A stretch of 64,000 nucleotides of DNA. It comes from Terriglobia bacterium. Its GTDB lineage: Bacteria > Acidobacteriota > Terriglobia > Bryobacterales > Bryobacteraceae. The notes under the pieces were generated by a model. It was not told the origin of the DNA, did not search any database, and was given only the letters and a program-made list of their open reading frames with translations. Below, piece after piece: positions 27,915-36,428 of this stretch. Each line of letters starts with the position of its first letter. Within the stretch, counting starts at the first letter, position 1. Location: assembly GCA_021324615.1 (NCBI GenBank), contig JAJPIT010000099.1, positions 20,890-84,889 on the forward strand. Direction: 5' to 3'. Position numbers and translations under genes: made by a program.

Positions 27915-28892
27915 ATGCGAGCACTCGCGTTGTTTCTCTCCGGCGCGGCGGTCTTCGGACAGGCGCCGCCGGCGGCTCCCCAGATTAGCCCCAACGATCA
28001 GGTTCTGAAAGCTCTCGACGACGTCGAATGGCGCTTGAAGCTGGGCGATGTCGCCGACGTCGATAAGATCGCCTACACCAGTCTTCCGCCGGCGCACAAT
28101 CCCAATCCGACCGGACCCGGCGCGGGCAATCCGCTGATCATCCGGGCCTACACCTTTATCCCGAAGAAGCTGGACCGGAGCAAGAAGCAGCCGCTGCTGG
28201 TGCTGGCGCATCAGGGCATTCACGGCAACGTATCGTCGGACGAGCTGGGCCACATCCTGCGCGAACTGATGGACCAGGGCTACACCGTCATCGCCCCGGA
28301 TTACCGCGGCTCCAGCGGATACGGCGTCGGTTTCTATACGCAGATTGATTACGGCGGGCGCGAGGTTGACGACGTATTCGCCGCCCGCCAGTGGATGCTG
28401 GACCGATACGGCTTTCTGGATGCGAAACGCGTCGGCATGATCGGCTGGAGCCACGGCGGATTCATCACGCTGATGAATATTCTGGAGCATCCGGACGCGT
28501 ACGCCGTGGCCTACGCGGGCGTGCCGGTTAGCGATCTGGTGCTGCGGCTCGGCTACGAAAATGAGCAGTACCGCGCGCTGTATTCGGCGCCGTATCACAT
28601 CGGAAAAACGGTCCGCGACGACATCAAGGAATACGAGCGGCGCTCGCCGATCACCTGGGTTTCGCGCTTGCAAACGCCGCTTCTGATTCACACGAATACG
28701 AACGATGAAGACGTGAACGTGCTTGAAGTAGAGCGGCTGATCACGGCATTGAAGGCCGAAGGAAAACAATTCGAGTACAAGGTGTACCAGAACGCTCCGG
28801 GCGGGCACATGTTCAATCGCCTGGATACGGAGCTGGCCCGGCAGTCGCGGCAGGAGATTTATCAGTTCCTGGCGAAGTATTTACTCAAATGA
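27915..28892 (+). CDS. Exported S9-like alpha/beta serine hydrolase, copy 1
   Basis: 325-residue secreted or periplasmic hydrolase of the prolyl-oligopeptidase/dipeptidyl-peptidase type. The signal peptide is RALALFLSGAAVFGQ. There is no beta-propeller, only the catalytic domain. IAPDYRGSSGYG near residue 128 and the nucleophile elbow GWSHGGFITLMN near 177 are typical S9 features. The acid is in TNTNDEDVN near 257 and the His in APGGHMFNR near 294. It overlaps the next gene by 4 bases (ATGA) and is clearly its paralogue. It may cleave small peptides or esters; the substrate is unknown. Confidence 0.85.
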   Translation: MRALALFLSGAAVFGQAPPAAPQISPNDQVLKALDDVEWRLKLGDVADVDKIAYTSLPPAHNPNPTGPGAGNPLIIRAYTFIPKKLDRSKKQPLLVLAHQGIHGNVSSDELGHILRELMDQGYTVIAPDYRGSSGYGVGFYTQIDYGGREVDDVFAARQWMLDRYGFLDAKRVGMIGWSHGGFITLMNILEHPDAYAVAYAGVPVSDLVLRLGYENEQYRALYSAPYHIGKTVRDDIKEYERRSPITWVSRLQTPLLIHTNTNDEDVNVLEVERLITALKAEGKQFEYKVYQNAPGGHMFNRLDTELARQSRQEIYQFLAKYLLK

Positions 28893-29911
28893 AGATTGCC
28901 GCGATATTTTTCGCATTGCCTTTGTTCGCGCAGCCGCCTGGCGGGCGCGGTCTCGCGCCAGTGCAAACGCCGCCGGCGGCCGCGGCGGAGCCGGCGCCGC
29001 GGCAGTCCACGGATCAGGTCCTTAAGGCCATCGACGATTTGCAATGGCGGCTCGAAATCAGCGATATCGCCGATTTCGACAAGATCGCCTACACCAGCCT
29101 GGCGCCCGCGCACAATCCCAATCCCACCGGGCCGGGCGCGGGCAATCCGCTGATCGTTCACGCGTACACGTTTATTCCGAAAAAACTGGACCGCTCCCGC
29201 AAACAGCCGCTGATCGTGATGGTTCACGGGGGCATTCATTCGAGTTTCACCTCCGACTCCGGGCACATCGTCCGCGAGCTTCTCGATCAGGGTTATTCCA
29301 TCGTTGCGGCGGATTATCGCGGCTCAACCGGATACGGCGAAGGGTATTCCCGCCAGATCGATTACGGCGGGCGCGAGGTGGACGATGTCTACCTCGGCAT
29401 GCAATGGATGCTCGATCATTACCCGTTTCTCGATTCCCGGCGCGTGGGCATTGTCGGTTGGAGCCATGGCGGGCTGATCACGCTGATGAATATCTTCCAA
29501 CATCCGGAGTCTTTCGCCGCGGCCTACGCGGGCGTCCCGGTGAGCGACCTGGTGTTTCGGCTCGGCTATCAGAGCGAGGCGTACCGCGCTGAATTCTCCG
29601 CGCCGTATCACATCGGCAAAACGGTCCGGGAGGACATCGGGGAATACGAGCGGCGGTCGCCGGTCAGCTATGTTTCCAGGCTCCAGACGCCGCTGCTGAT
29701 TCATACCAACACCAACGATGAAGACGTGAATGTGCTCGAAGTCGAACGGCTGATCTCCGCGCTGAAGGCCGAAGGCAAGAAGTTCGAGTACAAAATCTAC
29801 GAGAACGCGCCGGGCGGCCATATGTTCAACCGCCTGGACACCCGGCTTGCGCGCGAATCGCGGCAGGAAATTTATCAATTTTTGGCGAAGTATCTGCACC
29901 CGGGGACATGA
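28889..29911 (+). CDS. Exported S9-like alpha/beta serine hydrolase, copy 2
   Basis: 340-residue tandem paralogue of the preceding hydrolase. Most blocks are identical or nearly so (AHNPNPTGPGAGNPLI, YTFIPKKLDRS, QIDYGGREVDDV, TNTNDEDVNVLEVERLI). The signal peptide KIAAIFFALPLFAQ and a short Pro/Ala linker differ from copy 1. The triad is Ser in GWSHGGLITLMN, Asp in TNTNDEDVN and His in APGGHMFNR. The oxyanion region reads VHGGIHSSFTSDSG where copy 1 has AHQGIHGNVSSDE, so the active-site entrance may have diverged. It overlaps both neighbours by 4 bases, indicating an operon with the gamma-glutamyltransferase homologue. Confidence 0.85.
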   Translation: MKIAAIFFALPLFAQPPGGRGLAPVQTPPAAAAEPAPRQSTDQVLKAIDDLQWRLEISDIADFDKIAYTSLAPAHNPNPTGPGAGNPLIVHAYTFIPKKLDRSRKQPLIVMVHGGIHSSFTSDSGHIVRELLDQGYSIVAADYRGSTGYGEGYSRQIDYGGREVDDVYLGMQWMLDHYPFLDSRRVGIVGWSHGGLITLMNIFQHPESFAAAYAGVPVSDLVFRLGYQSEAYRAEFSAPYHIGKTVREDIGEYERRSPVSYVSRLQTPLLIHTNTNDEDVNVLEVERLISALKAEGKKFEYKIYENAPGGHMFNRLDTRLARESRQEIYQFLAKYLHPGT

Positions 29912-31467
29912 TCCGCAACCCACCGGCGGCAAACCGGTCGCAGGCGCGATCGATGGTGATTTCCCAGGCCGGCATGGTGGCCACCAGCCAGACGCTGGCC
30001 TCGGTGGCGGGCGCGCAGACGCTGGCCCGCGGCGGTTCGGCGGTGGATGCGGCGATCGCCGCCAATCTGGTTTTAGGCGTCGTGGAGCCGATGATGTGCG
30101 GCATCGGCGACGACCTGTTCGCCATTCATCGCGACGGCAAGACCGGCGCATTGACCGGCATCAACGCCAGCGGTTATGCTCCGCAAGCGCTGTCGCTCGA
30201 AACGTTGAATTTCGCGGTGCCGGAGGCGGGAATTCACGCCGTGACCGTCCCCGGCGCGGTGGATGGATGGGCCAAGATGCACGCCCGCTTCGGCCGTCTC
30301 AAATGGGCCGATCTGTTCGCGCCGGCGATCTATTACGCCGAGCGCGGCTTCCCGCTGACCGAGATTATTCAATACGAGTGGCAGCAGGAAAGCGAAAAAG
30401 TTCGCGGGACGTTCTTTCTCAAAGACGGCCGCGCTCCCGCGCTGGGCGAGATTTTCCGCAATCCGGATCTGGCGGCGGCCTACCGCATTCTCGCCCGGCA
30501 AGGGCCGGAGTCGTTTTATCGCGGCGAACTGGCCGATGCGATCCTGAAAACATCGCGCGCGCATGGCGGCGCGATGACGGCCGGCGATCTGCGCGATTTC
30601 TCCTCCGAGTGGGTCGATCCGCTCAAGACCGACTATCGCGGCTGGAGCGTCTATCAGCTTCCGCCCAACGGGCAGGGCGTGGGCATGCTGGAGATGCTGA
30701 ACATCATGGAGCAGTTTCCGCTGCCCCAACTGGATTTTCTGAGCGCCGAGGCCTGGCACATCAAGATCGAGGCGCAAAAACTCGCCGCCGGCGATGTGAC
30801 GCGCTACCTCGGCGATCCGCGATTCAGCGACGTGCCGGTCGAAAAGATGCTTTCCAAGGATTACGCGAAGTCAAAGGCGGCCACCATCGGCCATACGATT
30901 TACCTCGCGGCGGCCGACCGGGAGGGCAACACCGTGTCCTGGATCGAGAGCATTTCCGACTGGTGGGGATCGGGCGTGCTGGTGGACGGCTTCGGTTTCC
31001 ATCTGCACAACCGCGGCGCCGCGTTTTCCGCCGATCCTTCGCATCCCAACGCGCTGGCGCCGCGCAAGCGGCCGTTTCACACGATTATTCCCGGGTTTAT
31101 GGAGCGCGGCCGCCGCCACATCGCTTTCGGCATCATGCGCGGCATGAATCAGGCGCAGGCGCAGGCGCAGTTTGTTTCAAACGTCGTCGATCACGGAATG
31201 AATATCCAGGCCGCTCTCGAAGCGCCGCGATTTTCGAAGATGACCATCGGCGGAAACGACGTTCGCCTGGAATGCCGCGTGCCGGCGCGGGTGATCGAGG
31301 AGCTGCGGGCGCGCGGCCACCAGGTGGAAGTGGTCGGGGAATATTCTGGATTCATGGGCGGCGGACAGGCCGTCCTGCACGACTCGGCCGCGCGCGTCAA
31401 CTACGGCGCATCGTCGCCACGAAAAGACGGCGCGGCCATACCGGAGCCTGATCCATACTGGACGTGA
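29908..31467 (+). CDS. Gamma-glutamyltransferase family protein (no signal peptide)
   Basis: 519-residue N-terminal-nucleophile hydrolase of the gamma-glutamyltranspeptidase family. The large-subunit part carries SVAGAQTLARGGSAVDAAIA, GIGDDLFAIHRDGK and TVPGAVDGWAKMHARFGRLK. The processing site is in IGHTIYLAAADREGNT, where the Thr seven residues before the Asp matches the family nucleophile, although the usual TTH is HTI here. No signal peptide is visible, so it may be cytoplasmic or start elsewhere. It overlaps the stop of the second hydrolase by 4 bases, suggesting combined peptide or gamma-glutamyl compound breakdown. A more typical homologue is at 60223. Confidence 0.88.
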   Translation: MIRNPPAANRSQARSMVISQAGMVATSQTLASVAGAQTLARGGSAVDAAIAANLVLGVVEPMMCGIGDDLFAIHRDGKTGALTGINASGYAPQALSLETLNFAVPEAGIHAVTVPGAVDGWAKMHARFGRLKWADLFAPAIYYAERGFPLTEIIQYEWQQESEKVRGTFFLKDGRAPALGEIFRNPDLAAAYRILARQGPESFYRGELADAILKTSRAHGGAMTAGDLRDFSSEWVDPLKTDYRGWSVYQLPPNGQGVGMLEMLNIMEQFPLPQLDFLSAEAWHIKIEAQKLAAGDVTRYLGDPRFSDVPVEKMLSKDYAKSKAATIGHTIYLAAADREGNTVSWIESISDWWGSGVLVDGFGFHLHNRGAAFSADPSHPNALAPRKRPFHTIIPGFMERGRRHIAFGIMRGMNQAQAQAQFVSNVVDHGMNIQAALEAPRFSKMTIGGNDVRLECRVPARVIEELRARGHQVEVVGEYSGFMGGGQAVLHDSAARVNYGASSPRKDGAAIPEPDPYWT

Positions 31468-31513
31468 AGCGCGCAGCCCGCCGCGATGAGACAATGGTTC
31501 AGGAGCAGCGCCG

Positions 31514-32890
31514 ATGTACTTTCAGCAGTTCTATCTCGCCTGTCTTTCCCAGGCCTCCTACATGATCGGATCGGAAGGCGTGGCCTGTGTCGTCGATCCG
31601 CGGCGCGACGTTTCCCTGTACCTGGACGAAGCCGCCAAGGAAAATCTTCGAATCGAGCATGTGATCGAGACTCATCTGCACGCCGATTTCGTCAGCGGGC
31701 ATCGCGAGCTGGCCGACCGCACCGGCGCGAAGGTTTATCTGGGATGGCGCGCCGGCGCGAAGTTTCCGCATGTCGCGGTGCATGACGGCGACCAGATTCG
31801 CTTCGGCCGGGTCATTCTGCGCTTCCTCGAAACGCCCGGTCACACCATCGAAAGCGTTTGCGTCGCGGTCACGGATCTGGACCGCGGCGAAAAACCCTTC
31901 GCCGTGCTCACCGGCGACACGCTGTTCATCGGCGACGTCGGGCGGCCCGATCTGTCGCCCGATCTGAGCCCCCGCGAACTCGCCGCGATGCTGTTCGACA
32001 GCCTGCATCAAAAAATCCTTCCGCTGGGCGATGAGGTCGAGGTCTATCCGGCGCACGGGGCCGGATCGCTTTGCGGCAAGCAGATGCGGCAGGAGCGGCA
32101 ATCGACCATCGGCAAGGAGCGCGCCCTGAACTACGCTCTGCGGGCGCAAACGAAGGAGGAGTTCGTGCGCCTGCTGACGGCCGAGCCGCCGGAGCGGCCG
32201 GAATATTTCGCGCTCGACGCCGAGATCAATCGGCGCGGCGCGCCGGCGTTGACCGATCTTCCCCCGCTCGCACGGCTTTCCTGCCAACAGATCCTGGCGC
32301 GCCGGGAGGCCATCGTGCTGGATACCCGGCCGCCGCTGCAATTCGGGGCCGGACACATCCCGGGGGCGGTGAACATTCCGCTGGCCGGGCAGTACGCCTC
32401 GCTGGCGGCGACGCTGGTTGGGCTCGATCGCGACATCATTCTGATCGCTGAAGATGAGGAGCGGCTGGAAGAGTCGCGCGTGCGCCTGGCGCGGGTAGGA
32501 ATCGAGCGCGTGATCGGAACGCTGGAGGGCGGAATGCCGGCCTGGCGCGGCGCCGTCCAGCAAATTCCGCAGATCTCCGTGCACGATCTGGCGCGGGAAC
32601 GCCCGCAGGTGCAGGTGGTCGACGTACGCCGCCGCGCGGAATGGGACGAGGGGCACATCGAGGGCGCGAAACTGATGCCGCTCGGCCGGCTTGAATCGAT
32701 GCTCGGCGAATTACGGCGCGATGTGCCGGTCGCGGTGCATTGCCAGAGCGGCTACCGCAGCGCGGTCGGGTGCAGTCTGATCCAGCGCGCCGGGTTCGAA
32801 AATGTGCGGAATGTGACCGGCGGGTTTGCCGCCTGGCGGGCTTGCGGACTCCCGGAGGTATCCGGGGAAGCCGTCAGCCTTGATCGGTGA
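31514..32890 (+). CDS. Persulfide dioxygenase-like MBL protein fused to two rhodanese domains
   Basis: 458-residue cytoplasmic protein. Residues 1-230 are a metallo-beta-lactamase domain of the ETHE1/persulfide dioxygenase type: ETHLHADFVSGHRELADRTG, TPGHTIESVCV, LTGDTLFIGDVGRPDL and YPAHGAGSLCGK. Residues ~255-350 are a first rhodanese domain whose active-site Cys position reads IAEDEERLEES, so it lacks the Cys. Residues ~365-455 are a second rhodanese with the full loop CQSGYRSA. This is the architecture of CstB-type enzymes that turn persulfides into sulfite or thiosulfate. It is probably involved in sulfide detoxification. The 3' end overlaps pgsA on the other strand by 17 bases. Confidence 0.9.
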   Translation: MYFQQFYLACLSQASYMIGSEGVACVVDPRRDVSLYLDEAAKENLRIEHVIETHLHADFVSGHRELADRTGAKVYLGWRAGAKFPHVAVHDGDQIRFGRVILRFLETPGHTIESVCVAVTDLDRGEKPFAVLTGDTLFIGDVGRPDLSPDLSPRELAAMLFDSLHQKILPLGDEVEVYPAHGAGSLCGKQMRQERQSTIGKERALNYALRAQTKEEFVRLLTAEPPERPEYFALDAEINRRGAPALTDLPPLARLSCQQILARREAIVLDTRPPLQFGAGHIPGAVNIPLAGQYASLAATLVGLDRDIILIAEDEERLEESRVRLARVGIERVIGTLEGGMPAWRGAVQQIPQISVHDLARERPQVQVVDVRRRAEWDEGHIEGAKLMPLGRLESMLGELRRDVPVAVHCQSGYRSAVGCSLIQRAGFENVRNVTGGFAAWRACGLPEVSGEAVSLDR

Positions 32891-33542
32891 AATCGGCCAC
32901 CGGCGAAGGCACCCCGCGCAGCCGTTCGGCGCGTTTTCTTTGCCGCTCCAGCCGGAGCAGCTCGCGGCGGCGGCGCTGCTTGACTCCATCGTCGATCCGG
33001 CGCCAGAACTTCCGGAAATAATCCCCGGCCGAGACCAGCGCGAACAGCATCACCGCCCACATCCCGATCACGCCCAGCGGAACGAGCGCCTGCCAGCGAA
33101 TCCCGGCGATCACCAGCGAAATGGCGATCACCTGCGAGGCCATTTTGGTTTTGCCCAGCTCGCTGGCCCGGATCGTGTAGCCGGAGGAAGCCGCGATCGA
33201 GCGCAGGCCGGACACGGCGAACTCCCGGCCGATGATCAGAATCACGATCCAGGCCGGCACGCGGTGAATATCGACCAGGGAAATCAGCGCCGCCGAGATC
33301 AGCAGCTTGTCGGCAATCGGATCGAGCAGCGTGCCGACCGTGGTCACCTGTCCCCAGCGGCGCGCCAGCCATCCGTCGAGCAGATCGGTGGCCGCCGCGG
33401 CCAGAAAGACGGCCAGCGCGAACATCTCGCGCGAGAAAAGCTCCGGCAGCCGGGCGAACCAGGTCCCATCCGCCAGCAGCGCCGCCACCAGCAGCGGAAC
33501 AAAAAAGATCCGCAACAGCGTGAGCAGATTCGGGAGATTCAT
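32874..33542 (-). CDS. pgsA: CDP-diacylglycerol-glycerol-3-phosphate 3-phosphatidyltransferase
   Basis: 222-residue membrane enzyme making phosphatidylglycerol phosphate. The CDP-alcohol phosphotransferase signature is complete: DLLDGWLARRWG, then eight residues from the Arg a Gly, then LLDPIADKLLI, fitting D-G-x2-A-R-x8-G-x3-D-x3-D near residues 65-90. Several hydrophobic helices surround it (NLLTLLRIFFVPLLVAALLA at the N-terminus). The C-terminus carries a basic Arg-rich tail (QRRRRELLRLERQRKRAERL), longer than in E. coli PgsA. It is the last gene of the hfq-hflX-pgsA run, 13 bp after hflX. Confidence 0.93.
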   Translation of the reverse strand: MNLPNLLTLLRIFFVPLLVAALLADGTWFARLPELFSREMFALAVFLAAAATDLLDGWLARRWGQVTTVGTLLDPIADKLLISAALISLVDIHRVPAWIVILIIGREFAVSGLRSIAASSGYTIRASELGKTKMASQVIAISLVIAGIRWQALVPLGVIGMWAVMLFALVSAGDYFRKFWRRIDDGVKQRRRRELLRLERQRKRAERLRGVPSPVADFTDQG

Positions 33543-33555
33543 CCGACCAACTAAA

Positions 33556-34929
33556 TCATAGCCCAGCTTCTTGCGGCGTGGCGGCCAGATACGGCCTCAG
33601 CCGGCGCTTCAGCGATACGGGAACCATCGCCCGCACCTCGCAGCCGTTTTCGTCGTAGCGGATGGCGGTGACCCGGGCGTGCTCGTGCAAAAGATGAAGC
33701 GGCGCGCCGTCTGCGGCAGAAAAACGGAACACCGCCGGCGAGACCGGATCGAGCGCCAGCACGTTGTCGATTTTCTGAAGCAGCTCCTCGAAGCCCGCGC
33801 CGGTGGCCGCCGAAATCGCGGCGTAGGCGGCCGGCTGATGCTGGGGATCGCCGAGAATCCGTCGCGCCAGCGCGGCGGTGTCGGGGGCGCCGCCCAGCAG
33901 GTCGGATTTGTTGAGCACCAGGATGCGCGGGGTTTCCGCCGCGCCGATTTCGTTCAGCGTCGCCAGCACATGCGAGGTGTGATGCGCCGCCTCCGGAGAA
34001 CTCGCGTCCACCACGTGCAGCAGAAGCTCGGCTTCCACCACCTCCTCCAGCGTGGCGCGGAACGCCCGCACCAGCGTGGTGGGCAGATTGCGGATAAATC
34101 CCACCGTATCGCTCACCAGCGCGCGTCTTTTCGACGGCAACATGATATGGCGGACCGTGGGGTCCAGCGTGGCGAACATCCTCGCGTCGGCCGGCACGCC
34201 CGCGCCGGTGAGCCGGTTGAACAGCGTGGACTTGCCGGCGTTGGTGTAGCCGACCAGCGCGATGGTCGCCAGCGGAACGGCCTGGCGCTGCCGCCGCTGC
34301 GTGGCGCGGCCGCCGCGGACACGCTCCAGATCGCGCTCGATCGCGTGAATCCGCTGATGGATGCGCCGCCGGTCCGTTTCGAGCTTGGTTTCCCCGGGCC
34401 CGCGCGTTCCGATTCCGCCGCCCAGGCGCGACATCGCCGCGCCGTGCCCGGTCAGGCGCGGCAAAAGATAATTCAACTGCGCCAGCTCGACCTGAAGCTG
34501 CCCCTCGCGGGTTCGCGCGCGGCGGGCGAAAATGTCCAGGATGAGCTGGGTGCGGTCGAGCACCTTGACCTCCAGCGCCTTTTCAAGATTCCGCTGCTGG
34601 GTTGGCGTCAGCTCCCGGTCGAAGATGACCGTGGTCGCTTCATGGAAGTGGATTTTCGCTTTGAGCTCCTCCACTTTGCCGGAGCCGACCAGCGTCGCCG
34701 GATCGATGCGCGGCCGGGTCTGAAGGGAGGCGTCAGCCACGCGCGCTCCCGCAGCCGCGGCCAACGCCGCCAGCTCCTGGAGCGACTCCTCGGGCGAGAT
34801 CAGCGCTTCCTCCGGAGAGGACGGCGCGCGCGTTGCCGCGCGCGGGCTCACCCGCAGGCCCACCAGCAACGCAGTTTCTTCCGGCAAGGCTTCAGTTTTC
34901 GTCGCTGACCGGCGCGCCGGGCGCGGCAT
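33556..34929 (-). CDS. hflX: Ribosome-associated GTPase HflX
   Basis: 457-residue GTPase that splits stalled ribosomes under stress. The N-terminal HflX domain shows [29 protein letters not shown] and [40 protein letters not shown] precedes the G domain with P-loop [11 protein letters not shown], then [11 protein letters not shown] and NKSDLL. A ~30-residue N-terminal tail is rich in Ala/Pro/Glu. The first 38 bases lie inside the 3' end of hfq in another frame, so expression is presumably coupled. hfq-hflX adjacency is classical in proteobacteria and is kept here. Confidence 0.95.
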   Translation of the reverse strand: MPRPARRSATKTEALPEETALLVGLRVSPRAATRAPSSPEEALISPEESLQELAALAAAAGARVADASLQTRPRIDPATLVGSGKVEELKAKIHFHEATTVIFDRELTPTQQRNLEKALEVKVLDRTQLILDIFARRARTREGQLQVELAQLNYLLPRLTGHGAAMSRLGGGIGTRGPGETKLETDRRRIHQRIHAIERDLERVRGGRATQRRQRQAVPLATIALVGYTNAGKSTLFNRLTGAGVPADARMFATLDPTVRHIMLPSKRRALVSDTVGFIRNLPTTLVRAFRATLEEVVEAELLLHVVDASSPEAAHHTSHVLATLNEIGAAETPRILVLNKSDLLGGAPDTAALARRILGDPQHQPAAYAAISAATGAGFEELLQKIDNVLALDPVSPAVFRFSAADGAPLHLLHEHARVTAIRYDENGCEVRAMVPVSLKRRLRPYLAATPQEAGL

Positions 34930-35179
34930 GCGACCCCGCCGTGGCGGCGTTGCTGTGCAGGGGCGCGTGGAACGGCTTGGAGACCACCACCGTGGAAATC
35001 GCGTGCTTGAAGATCAGTTGTTCCTGCTGGTTTGTTTCCAGAATCACGGAATATTTGTCAAAACTCTTGATCCGTCCGCTCAGCTTTACCCCGCTCATTA
35101 AATAGATGGTCAGAAAAATTTTGTCTTTTCGCGCATTGTTTAAAAATGCTTCTTGTATGTTTTGCGCCTGTTTTTCCAT
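34892..35179 (-). CDS. hfq: RNA chaperone Hfq
   Basis: 95-residue hexameric Sm-like RNA chaperone for sRNA-mRNA pairing. [20 protein letters not shown] starts the Sm1 motif, with [20 protein letters not shown] following, and [10 protein letters not shown] is the Sm2 motif (canonical YKHAISTV, here with Phe). The C-terminal 25 residues are a flexible Ala/Pro/Ser tail encoded where hflX begins. The gene is noticeably more AT-rich than its surroundings. The start at 35179 is supported by a strong Shine-Dalgarno (GAGGAAGGA, 35188-35196 on the minus strand). Confidence 0.95.
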   Translation of the reverse strand: MEKQAQNIQEAFLNNARKDKIFLTIYLMSGVKLSGRIKSFDKYSVILETNQQEQLIFKHAISTVVVSKPFHAPLHSNAATAGSHAAPGAPVSDEN

Positions 35180-35187
35180 TGGAGCAT

Positions 35188-35196
35188 TCCTTCCTC
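35188..35196 (-). promoter_or_regulatory. Strong Shine-Dalgarno of hfq
   Basis: GAGGAAGGA on the minus strand ends eight bases before the hfq ATG at 35179. An intervening ATG (inside GGAATGCTCC) is too close to the site to be the start. It is one of the strongest ribosome-binding sites in the window, fitting high Hfq output. Confidence 0.65.
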
Positions 35197-35324
35197 ACGA
35201 GAGCACGAGAGGTTCCGTCACGTCCACCCACAGGGCGGAAGAATACCACCCCAATCATAACCCACCTGTCCCCGGGCTGGATTCCTTTCTCCGGCGGAGC
35301 AACCGTGCGAATCGCGCCGCGCGC

Positions 35325-36422
35325 CTAGCCCGCCGTCGTCCCGGCCAGGCGCTGGTCAAACACCATGCGCGCGATGCGTTCGCGGTGGTACGCCGCGTCA
35401 CCGAAGGCAATCTCGCTCGCCTTGGCGCGGCGGTAATAGAAGTGAGTGTCGTTCTCCCAGGTGAACCCCATCCCGCCCTGAATCTGCACCGCGCGGTTGC
35501 CCACTTCGCGGCAGGCGTCGCTCGCGTAGCTTTTGGCGATGCTCACCGCCATGCTGGCCTCCGGTGGCGACGCGCTGTCGAGCGCCCATGCCGCGTAGTA
35601 CGCCGCCGAACGGGAGCTTTCCGTCCACAGCAGCATATCCGCGCAGGCGTGCTGCACCGCCTGATACTGGCCGATCGGTCTGCCGAACTGCTTGCGCGTC
35701 TTGGCATACTCCACCGCGATGTCGAGCATCTTCTGCATCCCGCCGGTCATCTCCGCGCATAAAGCCACCGTCGCGACGTCGAAGGCCCGCTCCAGCGCCC
35801 GGCGGGCCGCCTCGCCGCGCGCCAGCAGATCCCCACCCGCGTTCTCAAAACGGACCTTGTACAGGCGCCGCGTCAGATCGAGGGCGGGCATCGCCGTAAT
35901 CTGCAGCGCGCCGCGCGGGACCAGGTACAGCGCCAGCTCGCCGCTCTCGCGCGTTGCCACCACCAGAAAATCGGCGGTCGCCGCGTCGGGAACAAACCGT
36001 TTTTCGCCCGTCAGCCCGCGCATTTTCACATCCTCCGGATCCCAGCTCGCCGACGATTCCAGAAACGCCACCGTAGCCTTCACCGTCCCCGCCGCGATCC
36101 CCGCCAGATATTGGCGGGAGCCCGCCGCCGCGATCGCCGCCGCCGCCGTGATTGTGGAAAGAAAGCCGCCCGGCGCCAGCGCGCGGCCCATCTCCTCGGC
36201 CAGCGCCGCCAGCTCCACATGCCCCAGGCCGAGCCCGCCCGCCTCTTCGGCGATCACCACACCGGGAAAACCCTGCGCCGCCATCTTGCGCCACAGCGCT
36301 TCATCGTGCGCCGTTTCGGTCTGCGCGATCCGCCGGACTTCGCTCATCGGGCACTCGGAGGCGAAGAACCGCCGCGCGTTCTCTTTCAGGATCCGCTGCG
36401 ATTCGCTCAATCCAAACTGCAT
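35325..36422 (-). CDS. Acyl-CoA dehydrogenase, probable partner subunit without the catalytic Glu
   Basis: 365-residue flavoprotein-fold acyl-CoA dehydrogenase. It starts MQFGLSESQRILKENARRFF. FPGVVIAEEAGGLGLGHVEL is the usual N-terminal block, and FGRPIGQYQAVQHACADMLL and QIQGGMGFTWENDTHFYYRR are conserved C-terminal blocks. The last block ends without the E-G-T/S-E segment that holds the catalytic base in active subunits; GFTWE.D.H is typical of the non-catalytic half of heteromeric (alpha2beta2) dehydrogenases. It lies 6 bp downstream of a second, complete family member. Together they may oxidise an unusual acyl-CoA (branched, aromatic or sterol side chain). The substrate is not determined. 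Confidence 0.85.
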   Translation of the reverse strand: MQFGLSESQRILKENARRFFASECPMSEVRRIAQTETAHDEALWRKMAAQGFPGVVIAEEAGGLGLGHVELAALAEEMGRALAPGGFLSTITAAAAIAAAGSRQYLAGIAAGTVKATVAFLESSASWDPEDVKMRGLTGEKRFVPDAATADFLVVATRESGELALYLVPRGALQITAMPALDLTRRLYKVRFENAGGDLLARGEAARRALERAFDVATVALCAEMTGGMQKMLDIAVEYAKTRKQFGRPIGQYQAVQHACADMLLWTESSRSAAYYAAWALDSASPPEASMAVSIAKSYASDACREVGNRAVQIQGGMGFTWENDTHFYYRRAKASEIAFGDAAYHRERIARMVFDQRLAGTTAG

Positions 36423-36428
36423 AACTCC

